From: Cellulomonas sp. ACRRI | GTDB lineage: Bacteria > Actinomycetota > Actinomycetes > Actinomycetales > Cellulomonadaceae | Assembly: GCF_022346185.1 (NCBI RefSeq) | Contig: NZ_JAKRMS010000003.1 | Span: 34,712 to 98,711 of the forward strand | Direction: 5' to 3' | Length of the DNA stretch: 64,000 nucleotides | Part shown: piece after piece, positions 38,522-46,427 of the stretch | How positions within the stretch are numbered: the first letter of the stretch is position 1 | Layout: every line of letters starts with the position of its first letter | Made by a program: the position numbers and the translations under genes | Notes under the pieces: generated by a model | Told to the model about the DNA's origin: nothing | Databases searched by the model: none | What the model saw: only the letters and a program-made list of their open reading frames with translations

Positions 38522-39627
38522 GCGCGCAGGTGCCCGACCTGACCGCGACGCGCGGGCGGCTGTCGACGCTCGATCGGTGGCTGCCGGTCTGGATCGGCCT
38601 GGCGATGGTCGCCGGTCTTGCGCTGGGTCGATTCGTCCCGGCGCTCGGTGATGCGCTGGCCGAGCTCGAGGTCGGCGGGATCTCACTGCCGATCGCCCTC
38701 GGCCTGCTGGTGATGATGTACCCGGTGCTGGCCAAGGTCCGCTACGACCGGGTCGCGGCGGTGACCGGCGACAAGCGGCTGCTCGCGAGCTCGCTCGCGC
38801 TCAACTGGGTTGTCGGGCCTGCGCTGATGTTCGCGCTCGCCTGGGTGTTCCTGCCCGACCTTCCCGAGTACCGCACCGGCCTGATCATCGTGGGCCTGGC
38901 ACGGTGCATCGCGATGGTCGTGATCTGGAACGACCTGGCCTGCGGCGACCGCGAGGCCGCGGCGGTGCTGGTCGCGATCAACTCGGTGTTCCAGGTCGTG
39001 GCGTTCTCGCTGCTCGGGTGGTTCTATCTGACCGTGCTGCCCGGCTGGCTGGGCCTGGACTCCGCCGGTTTGGACGTCTCGATCGGGCAGATCGCGGTCA
39101 ACGTCCTGGTCTTCCTCGGCATCCCGCTGGCCGCCGGGTTCGCATCTCGGTGGGTCGGCGAGCGTTCCCGCGGCCGGGACTGGTACGAGGAGCGGTTCAT
39201 CCCGCGCATCGGGCCGTGGGCGCTGTACGGGCTGCTGTTCACGATCGTGCTGCTGTTCGCCCTGCAGGGCGACGCCGTGACCTCCCGGCCGCTCGACGTG
39301 GCGCGGATCGCGCTGCCGCTGCTGGTGTACTTCGCGGTGATGTGGGGCGTCGGGATGCTCACCGGCCGGGGCCTGGGCCTGGGGTACGCCCGCTCGACCA
39401 CGCTCGCGTTCACCGCGGCGGGCAACAACTTCGAGCTCGCGATCGCCGTCGCGATCGGCACGTTCGGCGCGACCTCCGGGCAGGCGCTGGCCGGCGTCGT
39501 CGGCCCGCTGATCGAGGTCCCGGTCCTGGTCGGGCTGGTCTACGTCTCCCTGTGGGCCGGCCGGCACTGGTTCACCGACACGGCTCGTCCCGCCACCACC
39601 GTCGCACCGCAGGAGGTCCGCTCATGA
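38518..39627 (+). CDS. acr3: ACR3-family arsenite efflux permease
   Basis: The 369-residue protein has ten membrane helices and the ACR3 signature [20 protein letters not shown] in helix 4, with the essential cysteine. Other family segments seen are [20 protein letters not shown] and [16 protein letters not shown]. It exports As(III) using the proton gradient. It overlaps trxB (ATGA) and the ArsR-ArsC fusion (ATGA), forming a single translational unit. Confidence 0.95.
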   Translation: MSAQVPDLTATRGRLSTLDRWLPVWIGLAMVAGLALGRFVPALGDALAELEVGGISLPIALGLLVMMYPVLAKVRYDRVAAVTGDKRLLASSLALNWVVGPALMFALAWVFLPDLPEYRTGLIIVGLARCIAMVVIWNDLACGDREAAAVLVAINSVFQVVAFSLLGWFYLTVLPGWLGLDSAGLDVSIGQIAVNVLVFLGIPLAAGFASRWVGERSRGRDWYEERFIPRIGPWALYGLLFTIVLLFALQGDAVTSRPLDVARIALPLLVYFAVMWGVGMLTGRGLGLGYARSTTLAFTAAGNNFELAIAVAIGTFGATSGQALAGVVGPLIEVPVLVGLVYVSLWAGRHWFTDTARPATTVAPQEVRS

Positions 39628-40652
39628 CCACCACGACAATCACGACCGCCGACGCCGACGAGGGGTGCGCCCCGCAGTCCTCGCCCGCCGACCACGCGAT
39701 GGGCCTGGACGCCGCGACCCAGGTCGCCGGGACCCTCAAGGCCCTCGGCGACCCGCTGCGCCTGCGGATGCTGTCGCTGATCGCGACGTCCCCGAACGGC
39801 GAGGCGTGCGTGTGCGACCTGGCCACGGTCGCAGAGGTCTCCCAGCCGACCGTCTCGCACCACCTGAAGCTGCTCAAGGACGTCGGGCTGCTGACGTCCG
39901 AGCGCCGCGGGACCTGGGTGTACTACCGGGTGCAACCCGCGCTGCGCGGAGCGGTCACCACCCTGCTGGACTCGTTCGCCCCGGTGGCGGCCGAGGCGGC
40001 GCACCTGTCCCCCCTGACCGGGCTGACCGACGCCGAGACCGCGCTCGCGCGGGTCGCGGACCGGCTCGCCGCCGCCTTCCCCGACCGCGACCCCGCCGCA
40101 GTGCTGACCGTGGTCCGCGAGTCCTACACCGGCCTGGCGCGCTCCTCGGCCGTTCGCTCGCACCTGGTGGTCAACACCGAGCGGTTCGCCCGCCAGCGCC
40201 TCACCGACGCCGCCCGCGCCCTGGACGCCGCGACGACCGCGCACCGCCCGCAGGTGCTGTTCGTGTGCGTCGCCAACGCCGGGCGGTCCCAGCTCGCCGC
40301 AGCCCTCCTGCACCACTACGCCGGCGACGCCGTCGTCGTCCGCTCGGCGGGTTCCTCGCCCGCCGGCGAGGTGCACCCCGGGGTCCGGCCGCTGCTCGCC
40401 GAGCTCGAGGCCGACGCAGAGGCGTTCCCCAAGCCGCTGACCGACGACGCCGTCCGCGCCGCGGACGTCGTCATCACCATGGGCTGCGGCGACACCTGCC
40501 CAATCCTGCCCGGCAAGCGGTACGAGGACTGGGTCGTCGGCGACCCCGCCCTGGCCTCCGACACCGGCGTGCGCGCCATCCGCGACGAGATCGACCGCCG
40601 CGTGCGTGGACTGCTCACCGACCTGCTGCCCGACCTCCCCCTGCCCGCCTGA
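39624..40652 (+). CDS. ArsR-ArsC fusion protein
   Basis: The 342-residue protein joins an ArsR repressor (about residues 25-120), a three-helix linker domain (about 125-205) and an LMW-phosphatase-type arsenate reductase (about 210-342). The ArsR part has TLKALGDPLRLRMLSLI, the As(III) motif EACVCDL and recognition helix VSQPTVSHHLKLLKDVGL. The ArsC part has P-loop VCVANAGRSQLAAALL and resolving cysteines GCGDTCPILPGKRYEDW. As(III) would relieve repression while the attached reductase makes As(III). A complete separate arsC follows 18 bp later. Confidence 0.92.
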   Translation: MTTTTITTADADEGCAPQSSPADHAMGLDAATQVAGTLKALGDPLRLRMLSLIATSPNGEACVCDLATVAEVSQPTVSHHLKLLKDVGLLTSERRGTWVYYRVQPALRGAVTTLLDSFAPVAAEAAHLSPLTGLTDAETALARVADRLAAAFPDRDPAAVLTVVRESYTGLARSSAVRSHLVVNTERFARQRLTDAARALDAATTAHRPQVLFVCVANAGRSQLAAALLHHYAGDAVVVRSAGSSPAGEVHPGVRPLLAELEADAEAFPKPLTDDAVRAADVVITMGCGDTCPILPGKRYEDWVVGDPALASDTGVRAIRDEIDRRVRGLLTDLLPDLPLPA

Positions 40653-40670
40653 CTCCTGAGGAGACCCCCG

Positions 40671-41093
40671 ATGAGCGAGACCACCAAGCCGTCCGCCCTG
40701 TTCGTCTGCGTCCATAACGCCGGCCGCTCCCAGATGGCCGCCGGCTACCTGCGGGCGCTGTCCGGCGGGGCCGTCGAGGTCCGCTCGGCCGGGTCGATGC
40801 CCGCCGAGCACATCAACCCGGTCGCCGTGGAGGCGATGCTCGAGGAGGGCATCGACATCCGAGCCGAGCGGCCGAAGGTCCTGACCACCGACGCGGTCAA
40901 GGCCTCCGACGTCGTCATCACCATGGGCTGCGGGGATGCGTGCCCGATCTTCCCCGGCAAGCGGTACGAGGACTGGGCGCTGGCCGACCCGGCCGGGCAG
41001 GGCATCGAGTCGGTCCGCCCGATCCGCGACGAGATCCGCGGCCGCATCCTGACCCTGCTGTCCGAGCTCGGGGTCGAGCCCGTCACCGCCTGA
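40671..41093 (+). CDS. arsC: Arsenate reductase, LMW phosphatase type
   Basis: The 140-residue enzyme has the catalytic loop FVCVHNAGRSQMAAGYL (nucleophile Cys, C-x5-R), the resolving pair in MGCGDACPIFPGKRYEDW and an acid in LADPAG. It reduces As(V) to As(III). It is close to the ArsC half of the fusion protein upstream, so the operon has two reductases. AGGAGA lies before the ATG, and a strong hairpin follows. Confidence 0.95.
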   Translation: MSETTKPSALFVCVHNAGRSQMAAGYLRALSGGAVEVRSAGSMPAEHINPVAVEAMLEEGIDIRAERPKVLTTDAVKASDVVITMGCGDACPIFPGKRYEDWALADPAGQGIESVRPIRDEIRGRILTLLSELGVEPVTA

Positions 41094-41105
41094 CCCGCGA
41101 ACGCT

Positions 41106-41143
41106 CGCGAGGGCCGCACCCCGCCTGGGGTGCGGCCCTCGCG
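41106..41143. terminator. Bidirectional terminator hairpin
   Basis: Perfect 17-bp arms (41106-41122 and 41127-41143) with a 4-nt loop lie between convergent arsC and the small minus-strand gene. The core GGCCGCACCCC matches the hairpin at 37270. Confidence 0.9.
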
Positions 41144-41153
41144 CGTAGGCCGG

Positions 41154-41354
41154 TCAGGCCGGGCAGCAGGCCGGCGCCGCGGCCCGCTCCGTGCCGGCGA
41201 GCCGGGCGCGGACGCGGTCGGCGAACTCGGCCAGGTGCCGGCGGGCGCGCACGATGCAGCCGGGGCAGTCCTGCGCGGCGCGCCGCAGCTCGAGCTCGCG
41301 GGCCAGCTCGCGGTCGCGCTGCTGGTGAACGGCCAGGTACAGGTCGGGGTGCAT
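41154..41354 (-). CDS. Small Cys-containing protein downstream of arsM
   Basis: The 66-residue protein starts MHPDLYLAVHQQRDRELARE and contains DCPGCIVRARRH and a terminal AAPACCPA. The ATG overlaps the arsM stop by one base (TGATG), so the genes are coupled. The CxxC and the CC tail could bind arsenic or zinc. No family was recognised. Confidence 0.75.
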   Translation of the reverse strand: MHPDLYLAVHQQRDRELARELELRRAAQDCPGCIVRARRHLAEFADRVRARLAGTERAAAPACCPA

Positions 41355-42127
41355 CACGCCTCCTGGGATGCGGGCTTGCGGGCGCGCACGATCGCACCGT
41401 GCATGCCCTCGGCGACGGGGTGGGTGAACTCGACCTCGGCGTCGACGAACCCCGCCGCCGCCAGGCCGTCCAGATACTCGGTGCGCGACAGGGCCCCGGC
41501 GATGCACCCGACGTAGGAGCCGCGCTCGGCACGCTGCTCGGGGGTCAGGTGGTCCTCGGCGACCACGTCGGAGATCCCGAACCGCCCGCCGGGCACCAGC
41601 ACCCGGAACGCCTCGGCCAGCACCGCCGGCTTGTCCGGCGACAGGTTCACCACGCAGTTGGAGATCACGACGTCCACGCTCGCGTCGTCCAGGGGCAGGT
41701 CCTCGATGGTGCCCTTGCGGAACTCCACGTTGCTCGCACCGGCCTTGGCCGCGTTCGCCCAGGCCAGGTCGAGCATCTCGTCGGTCATGTCCACCCCGTA
41801 GGCGAACCCGGTCGCACCGACCCGGCGCGCGGACAGCAGCACGTCGATCCCGCCGCCCGAGCCCAGGTCCAGCACCCGCTCGCCCTCACGCAGCTCGGCC
41901 ACCATCAGCGGGTTCCCGCAGCCCAGCGACGCCGCCAGCGCCTCGGCCGGCACCGCGGCCGCGTCCTCCGCCCCGTACAGCCCGGCGCCGAACCGCTCGT
42001 CGATCACCAGGTCCGTCGGCCCGCACCCACCGGCCGAGTCACCACCGCAGCAACCGGCGTCCGCGCTGCCCTGCACGGCCGCCAGGGCGTAGCGGGCCCG
42101 GACCTGCTCCCGGATGTCCTGTGCCAT
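41354..42127 (-). CDS. arsM: Arsenite methyltransferase ArsM
   Basis: The 257-residue SAM methyltransferase has LREGERVLDLGSGGGIDVLL as AdoMet loop and the cysteines expected for As(III) binding: AGCCGGDSAGGCG near the N terminus, VVISNCVVNLSPDK, and SYVGCIAGAL. It converts As(III) to methylated species. GAAGGAGGAG precedes the ATG at 42127. It is divergent from arsR at 42213, with a shared operator between them. Confidence 0.93.
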   Translation of the reverse strand: MAQDIREQVRARYALAAVQGSADAGCCGGDSAGGCGPTDLVIDERFGAGLYGAEDAAAVPAEALAASLGCGNPLMVAELREGERVLDLGSGGGIDVLLSARRVGATGFAYGVDMTDEMLDLAWANAAKAGASNVEFRKGTIEDLPLDDASVDVVISNCVVNLSPDKPAVLAEAFRVLVPGGRFGISDVVAEDHLTPEQRAERGSYVGCIAGALSRTEYLDGLAAAGFVDAEVEFTHPVAEGMHGAIVRARKPASQEA

Positions 42128-42186
42128 CACTCCTCCTTCGCATTGATCCCCGTCGATACCTGGAGGGTGGACCATCCCATCGACGG

Positions 42187-42202
42187 CTGTCAACATCGAC
42201 AG
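42187..42202. promoter_or_regulatory. ArsR-type operator between arsM and arsR
   Basis: CTGTC and GACAG form an inverted repeat with a 6-nt centre (AACATC). The element shares TGTCAACAT with the trxB promoter region at 37448. Confidence 0.6.
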
Positions 42203-42212
42203 GCGTCAATGC

Positions 42213-42605
42213 ATGACGCATGATGAGGGCATGGCTCTCGACCTGCTCCCGGTGACCTCGACCGCGTCCGCAGGCTGCTGCAGCCCCGTCACCGGTTCGA
42301 CGATGAGCGCCGAGGACGCCGAGCGGACCTCCCGCACGCTCAAGGCGCTGGCCGACCCGGCCCGCCTGCGGCTGCTGTCGATCATCGCCGCCCACGACGG
42401 CGGGGAGGCGTGCGTCTGCGACCTCACCGAGCCTGTCGGGCTCTCCCAGCCGACGGTGTCCCACCACCTCAAGGTGCTCACCGAGGCCGGCTTCGTCACC
42501 CGCGAGAAGCGCGGCGTGTGGGCGTACTACACGGTGGTTCCCGACGCAGTCTCCGCGCTGACCGGCCATCTGGTGCAGCACCTGGCCAGAGGGTCCGAGG
42601 CGTGA
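42213..42605 (+). CDS. arsR: ArsR-family arsenic repressor
   Basis: The 130-residue repressor has an extra N-terminal cysteine pair (ASAGCCSPVTG), TLKALADPARLRLLSII, the As(III) motif EACVCDL and recognition helix LSQPTVSHHLKVLTEAGF. It resembles the ArsR half of the fusion at 39624. The start is 42213; an ATG at 42231 preceded by GATGAGGGC is an alternative. It probably controls arsM and the trxB operon through the shared TGTCAACAT-type operator. Confidence 0.92.
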   Translation: MTHDEGMALDLLPVTSTASAGCCSPVTGSTMSAEDAERTSRTLKALADPARLRLLSIIAAHDGGEACVCDLTEPVGLSQPTVSHHLKVLTEAGFVTREKRGVWAYYTVVPDAVSALTGHLVQHLARGSEA

Positions 42606-42608
42606 TCT

Positions 42609-42737
42609 TCATGCACGCGGTCGATCGTTCATCGCACTGAGGTAGCCCTGCCAGTCGCGCCCGGCACGGCGGGCCCAGCCCGTCGATGCGGCGATGCTGA
42701 GCCCGAACAGGTCGCTGATCACCGAGGTGGTGAAACC
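42609..42737 (-). pseudogene. C-terminal remnant of a tyrosine-recombinase-like integrase
   Basis: The minus strand encodes VISDLFGLSIAASTGWARRA followed by GRDWQGYLSAM and a stop. This matches the C-terminal tail pattern of actinobacterial plasmid or transposon integrases (LA-LLG-xIxxAxxWA-xAGRDW). No catalytic part remains; the frame continues out of phase through the ligase gene. It marks an old recombination event at the edge of the arsenic module. Confidence 0.65.
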
Positions 42738-43714
42738 TCTTCCGGATACAACTCTGGTCGAACCCGGACGAACCGCAGCGGGTGTCGGAAGCTCCTGCCG
42801 GACCAGGCGGTGTCGGCGGACACCTCGATGACGAGCGGGTCGACCAGGGTCAGGGTGATGGGCTCGCGGCCGGCGCCGAACCCGTGCACGGCGGATGCCG
42901 GCACGACAGCCGGCCACGGGTGGCCGGGGCCGGCGGCCGCGAGCTGGCGGGCAAGGTCGCGGCGGGCGATCCCGCTGAGCGGGGTGGTGCGTCCGACGAT
43001 GCGCAGCTCGCCGTCGATCGGCAGGCCGGCGACGGCGGCCCCCGGCGCGGCGGCGGGGCCGATGACGGCGGCGCAGACGACGTCGAGCACCGACCGGTGC
43101 TTGACCTTGAGCCAGTCGCGGCGGCCGGGCCGGTAGGGCTGGGCGCCGCCCTTGGCAACGAGCCCCTCGATGCCGGCAGCGGCCAGGTCCCGGAACCAGG
43201 CGGCGGCCACCTCGATGTCGCTCGTCGACGGCGAGAGCGTCATCGGCGGCGCCCAGGCGGCGGCGAGCTCGGCGAGCACCGCTCGCCGCTGGTGGTGCGG
43301 CAGGGGCCGCAGGTCGGTCCGGTCGTGCTCGAGGACGTCGAACGCGGCGTAGGAGGCGGGCTGCTCGCGCGCGAGACGCGCGGCGGTGCGCGGACTCGCC
43401 ACGCGCCGCTGCAGCGCGGAGAAGTCCAGCGTCCCGGTGGTGGTCGACCAGACGACGGCCTCGCCGTCGAGCACGGTCCCGGCGGGGACCTGGGCTGCGG
43501 CGGCGGTCGCGAGGTCGGGCAGCGCCGCGGTGAGGTCGGTGCCGCGGCGCGAGAGGATCCGCGCGCCGTGCTCGTTGACGACGAGGACCGCCCGGTACCC
43601 GTCCCACTTGGGCTCCCAGGTGGTGCCGCCGGGCAGCGCGGTGGTCTCGGCGATCGTCTCGACGGCGCGCGCAAGCATCACGTCGCCGGGCATCGAGCGG
43701 TCGGCCGGGGTCAT
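42719..43714 (-). CDS. ATP-dependent DNA ligase (LigC-like)
   Basis: The 331-residue protein has the nucleotidyltransferase motif I WEPKWDGYRAVLVVN with the adenylated Lys. RRGTDLTAALPDL follows, then motif III LDGEAVVW, motif IV EGLVAKGG and motif V DWLKVKHR, and a short OB-fold tail. This is the minimal ligase architecture (about 330-360 residues) of actinobacterial LigC proteins, which join nicks in repair. No Ku or LigD partner is adjacent. The downstream integrase remnant overlaps its 3' end. Confidence 0.9.
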   Translation of the reverse strand: MTPADRSMPGDVMLARAVETIAETTALPGGTTWEPKWDGYRAVLVVNEHGARILSRRGTDLTAALPDLATAAAAQVPAGTVLDGEAVVWSTTTGTLDFSALQRRVASPRTAARLAREQPASYAAFDVLEHDRTDLRPLPHHQRRAVLAELAAAWAPPMTLSPSTSDIEVAAAWFRDLAAAGIEGLVAKGGAQPYRPGRRDWLKVKHRSVLDVVCAAVIGPAAAPGAAVAGLPIDGELRIVGRTTPLSGIARRDLARQLAAAGPGHPWPAVVPASAVHGFGAGREPITLTLVDPLVIEVSADTAWSGRSFRHPLRFVRVRPELYPEEVSPPR

Positions 43715-44385
43715 CGACTCAGGGTGCCGGGCACGGGAGACGTCCGCGCGCCGACAGGTAGGAGCCCCGCGGACGCTGCTGCGAGGGCTACGTCGGGCGG
43801 CAGGGCGACGTCGGGTTGATCTTGTGCACCGGGTCGTAGCCCCAAGGGTGCTCGCGGCGCTCTCCCCCTGTCCGCGGCGCGCTCTCGGTGCTGCTCGCCG
43901 ACGGCCCCTTCATCGCGCAGCTCCTCGCCGGTGCACGCGGGTGCTCGACGGTCCTGGACGGCACTCGACGGCCCTTGCCGGTACTTGCCGCGTTTCAACG
44001 CCATTTGCAGCCACCCGGCTGCCCGTTTCATCTCACTTAGACGCAGGGGGTATGACGAATGCCTCGCACGACCGCTGCGGGGCAATCCCCGGCGCGCAGG
44101 GCGCTTATAGCACACTGCTCCGACAGGAGACGGGCCTCTCCTGCGCGTACGCCCGGCTGCCGTCCGACCACCCCGGCCCTACCAGAGCCGGGGTCACATA
44201 GGCCACCACAGGTTGTGGTGGTGGTGCTACTGACCGCCAGATGTAGGGACACCCGTCCTTGAGCCGACCGCCGCGACAGGCCGCCCGCGAACCGGCCGGA
44301 CGGCCATGTCCGGCGTGTGGGGACAATGCGCGAAATCGAAATCACGCGACTCGCCGCAACACGCCGAAGCCTGTGGACGAACGGC
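43715..44385. other. Gap without a convincing gene
   Basis: Frames on both strands look like shadows. Two hairpins are present: 44173-44197 (ACCCCGGC/GCCGGGGT) and 44206-44224 (CCACCACA/TGTGGTGG). The DNA between about 44230 and 44460 is less GC-biased and leads into a clear promoter. Confidence 0.5.
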
Positions 44386-44413
44386 TTGACGTGTCGGAGC
44401 ACGGCGGTATGGT
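44386..44413 (+). promoter_or_regulatory. Sigma-70-type promoter
   Basis: TTGACG (44386-44391), a 16-bp spacer and TATGGT (44408-44413). It is the best housekeeping-like promoter in the window and points at the micropeptide gene 160 bp downstream. Confidence 0.65.
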
Positions 44414-44525
44414 GCAAGCACATCGCCCCAGTGACTCGGGCGATAAGCACCGAGACGCTGGGGCGACGAATCCCTTTGCACGGGGAGATTCGAGGCTAAC
44501 AGGAGTCGTCGGACCTCTCTAGGGG

Positions 44526-44568
44526 TCCCTCCTACCGGGTGTCGGTGACGACAGTCAGGAAGGAGGGA
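44526..44568 (+). promoter_or_regulatory. Possible Shine-Dalgarno-sequestering hairpin
   Basis: TCCCTCCT (44526-44533) is perfectly complementary to AGGAGGGA (44561-44568), the ribosome-binding site of the micropeptide gene at 44574. The leader could mask translation. Confidence 0.5.
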
Positions 44569-44573
44569 GCCTC

Positions 44574-44663
44574 GTGGCTACCCGACGCATCACGCGCACG
44601 GTCACGCGTGGCCCGGTCCGCGTGACCATCACGCAGACCACCACGATCCGCCGCGGCCGCTGA
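44574..44663 (+). CDS. 29-residue basic micropeptide
   Basis: A GTG preceded by GGAAGGAGGGA opens a 29-codon frame of Thr/Arg-rich sequence (start MATRRITRTVTRG, end TTTIRRGR). A strong promoter, a structured leader and a strong terminator right after the stop (44672-44707) make it a defined transcription unit. Its function is unknown. The similar small basic protein at 44752 follows. Confidence 0.55.
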   Translation: MATRRITRTVTRGPVRVTITQTTTIRRGR

Positions 44664-44671
44664 GCCGCAAC

Positions 44672-44707
44672 GGTCGGGCGCCAGCCCGCGTGGGCTGGCG
44701 CCCGACC
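44672..44707 (+). terminator. Terminator hairpin
   Basis: Perfect 16-bp arms (44672-44687, 44692-44707) lie directly after the micropeptide gene. Confidence 0.8.
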
Positions 44708-44751
44708 CGGATCGACTTCCTGTTCAACCTCGAGTCCCCGGGAGGGACACC

Positions 44752-44976
44752 GTGACAGCTCGTAGTCCTCGGACCGTCTCGCGCAGCGCGAAGACGGGGC
44801 AGTTCGTTCCCAAGGCGACCGCGAAGCGGAGCCCGAAGACGACCACCACTGCAGAGCGGGTCGGCTCCGGCACCCGCAACGCCCGGACGGTCGTCCGCGA
44901 CGTGGGCACCGGCCGGTTCGCCAGGGCGACGGCGGCCAGGCGCAGCCCGAGCAAGACCATCACGCAGAAGGTCTAG
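44752..44976 (+). CDS. Small basic repeat protein
   Basis: The 74-residue protein is rich in Arg, Lys, Thr and Ala and contains two similar units: SRSAKTGQFVPKATAKRSPK and VRDVGTGRFARATAARRSPS, each followed by a T-rich end. GGGAGGG lies before the GTG start. Small proteins of this RSAKTGxFV type are common in actinobacteria but without known function. A terminator follows. Confidence 0.75.
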   Translation: MTARSPRTVSRSAKTGQFVPKATAKRSPKTTTTAERVGSGTRNARTVVRDVGTGRFARATAARRSPSKTITQKV

Positions 44977-44988
44977 CTCTCGCGCCTG

Positions 44989-45020
44989 CTCGGCCCCGCA
45001 CCCTCGGGTGCGGGGCCGAG
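44989..45020 (+). terminator. Terminator hairpin
   Basis: Perfect 15-bp arms (44989-45003 and 45006-45020; CTCGGCCCCGCACCC). Confidence 0.8.
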
Positions 45021-45039
45021 TCGCGCTCGCCCGCGCCGC

Positions 45040-45201
45040 CTACGGCCGGGCGCCGGCCCGCTGGAGGGTGCGGTAAACGCTCGCGCGGGAGATCCCGCAC
45101 AGCTCGGCGACCTCTCCGACAGTGCGCTCGCCGGCGCCGTAGACGTCGACCAGGTGCTTCGCTTGGGCTGGGGTGAGCTGGGGTGCGCGGGCCGCAGCGC
45201 G
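45040..45201 (-). pseudogene. Helix-turn-helix remnant of a serine recombinase
   Basis: Between an in-frame TAA and the TAG at 45042-45040 the minus strand encodes QLTPAQAKHLVDVYGAGERT, then VGEVAELCGISRASVYRTLQ and RAGARP. This is the C-terminal DNA-binding domain of Hin/Tn3-type resolvases. No start codon precedes it, so it is a remnant. Confidence 0.65.
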
Positions 45202-45216
45202 TTACGCCCGGCCGGG

Positions 45217-45498
45217 TCAGAAGATCGACGGCCCGATGTAGACGATGCGGACGACTTCCTCGACCTGGTGCCAGACGACCATGACCTCCTCCTGGCCGCC
45301 CCGCACCGAGTACGCCCACACGGGGTCGAGGTCGGGCCTGCCGGGCAGCCGCAGCAGGTGGCGCCGGTAGGTCGCCACGGTGGCGTCCCCCTCAAGCGCG
45401 TCGAGCGAGTCCTCGATCCGGTCGCTGAGGGTGGAGTCGCGCTCGTGGACCGCGTCGAGGTACTGCGCGGCGACGGGGTCGAGCACCAGGGTCGTCAT
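45217..45498 (-). CDS. Possible RelE-like toxin or small TA protein
   Basis: The 93-residue protein begins MTTLVLDPVAAQYLDAVHER and ends with YSVRGGQEEVMVVWHQVEEV and VRIVYIGPSIF. The beta-strand ending with V-R-I-V-Y-I-G is RelE/ParE-like. TAAGAT lies 7 nt upstream of the ATG, so the mRNA is nearly leaderless. It is divergent from 45668-45916, which may be its partner, though divergent TA genes are unusual. Assignment is tentative. Confidence 0.5.
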   Translation of the reverse strand: MTTLVLDPVAAQYLDAVHERDSTLSDRIEDSLDALEGDATVATYRRHLLRLPGRPDLDPVWAYSVRGGQEEVMVVWHQVEEVVRIVYIGPSIF

Positions 45499-45667
45499 GA
45501 CTACCATCTTACCCTATTGGGGCAACACCCCGGTTGTATAGGTGGGGCACTGGGGTTAAACTCCTAGGCGTCGGAACCACCAACACTTCCCACCACCCCG
45601 AGAGAAGCCCCGAACGGCCACAGCGACGGCCACCGGGGCAGCGCCCCGCCAGAGAGCTGCCACCGCC

Positions 45668-45916
45668 ATGACTGCACTCACCCCTGCCATGAACCTCGTA
45701 GAGGTCGACGCGCGAAGGCGCGTCAGCCTCGGCAAGATCGCCACCCACGACCGCTACCTGGTCCGCGAGGAAGCCGACGGCGTCCTCGTCCTCGAGCCCG
45801 CGGTCGTTGTCAGCGCAGCCCAGGCCCGCTTGAACGCGCGGCCCGACGTCGCGGCTGCGATCGCCGACGCGATGGACCACCCCGAGCGGTCCGTTCCCCG
45901 TCGCGCACGCCACTGA
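45668..45916 (+). CDS. Small antitoxin-like protein
   Basis: The 82-residue protein has a short beta-rich N-terminal part (NLVEVDARRRVSLGKI, then RYLVREEADGVLVLEPAVVV) resembling AbrB/MazE-type swapped-hairpin DNA-binding proteins, and a C-terminal helix (RPDVAAAIADAMDHPERSV). VDxRxRVSLGK-xxHxxYLVxEExDGxxVLEPA is a pattern seen in actinobacterial antitoxin-like genes. The ribosome-binding site is poor and the start could be the second ATG at 45689. Confidence 0.6.
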   Translation: MTALTPAMNLVEVDARRRVSLGKIATHDRYLVREEADGVLVLEPAVVVSAAQARLNARPDVAAAIADAMDHPERSVPRRARH

Positions 45917-45927
45917 CCCTCCTCACG

Positions 45928-45959
45928 AAGCCCCTGGGTGCGGTGCATCCGGGGGCTTC
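45928..45959 (+). terminator. Terminator hairpin
   Basis: AAGCCCCTGGGTG and CATCCGGGGGCTT pair with two mismatches, 11 bp after the small gene's stop. Confidence 0.6.
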
Positions 45960-46035
45960 GTGCTGCCCGACCTGGAGCACCCGCAGAGCCGGCGCCGCGA
46001 GGTCGATGTCGGCGCGCGAACGTACGCTCCGCGTC

Positions 46036-46227
46036 GTGATCGTGTTGCGTGCCCTGGCTGAGACCGTCCCCCCGGATCACACCGGGGTCGACCCTGACCG
46101 CCGGACGTCGCAGCTGGAGGGTCGCGGCGTGGACTACGACGCGGCGATGGCCGCGCTGCGCGAGCAGGTGCCGGACGGGGTGCGCCTGATCTGGGTCCGC
46201 CGGCCGGGCGCGGACGACCCCCACTAG
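46036..46227 (+). CDS. Small hypothetical protein
   Basis: A 63-residue frame (start MIVLRALAETVPPDHTGVDP, end QVPDGVRLIWVRRPGADDPH) shows good codon bias. TACGCT lies 7 nt upstream of the GTG at 46036, compatible with a nearly leaderless mRNA. The C-terminal DYDAAMAALREQVPDGVRLI pattern suggests a compact alpha/beta protein. No family was recognised. Confidence 0.55.
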   Translation: MIVLRALAETVPPDHTGVDPDRRTSQLEGRGVDYDAAMAALREQVPDGVRLIWVRRPGADDPH

Positions 46228-46370
46228 CGGGGTGGGGCACGCCGACGGCTTCGGTGCGTGCGGGAGGGCCCTCGGATCGAGGCGGTTGCCACACTCGACT
46301 CCTGGTTGTCCGAAGGCCCTCCGGGTCGACGGTAGGTCGTCGTGTCGCAGCGACGGCGATCGGGTGCTGG

Positions 46371-46415
46371 ACCACGGAGCCCCCTCGACGCGGTGCGTCG
46401 AGGGGGCTCCGTGGT
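46371..46415. terminator. Bidirectional terminator hairpin
   Basis: Perfect 21-bp arms (46371-46391 and 46395-46415) with a 3-nt loop, 13 bp from the S1 protease stop. Confidence 0.9.
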
Positions 46416-46427
46416 GCGGTGCGGGTG

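Noticed and set aside
43711..44115. A 134-codon minus-strand frame upstream of the ligase gene
   Set aside because: Arg/Ala/Pro-rich, no domain and no ribosome-binding site; overlapping frames on the other strand look equally good.
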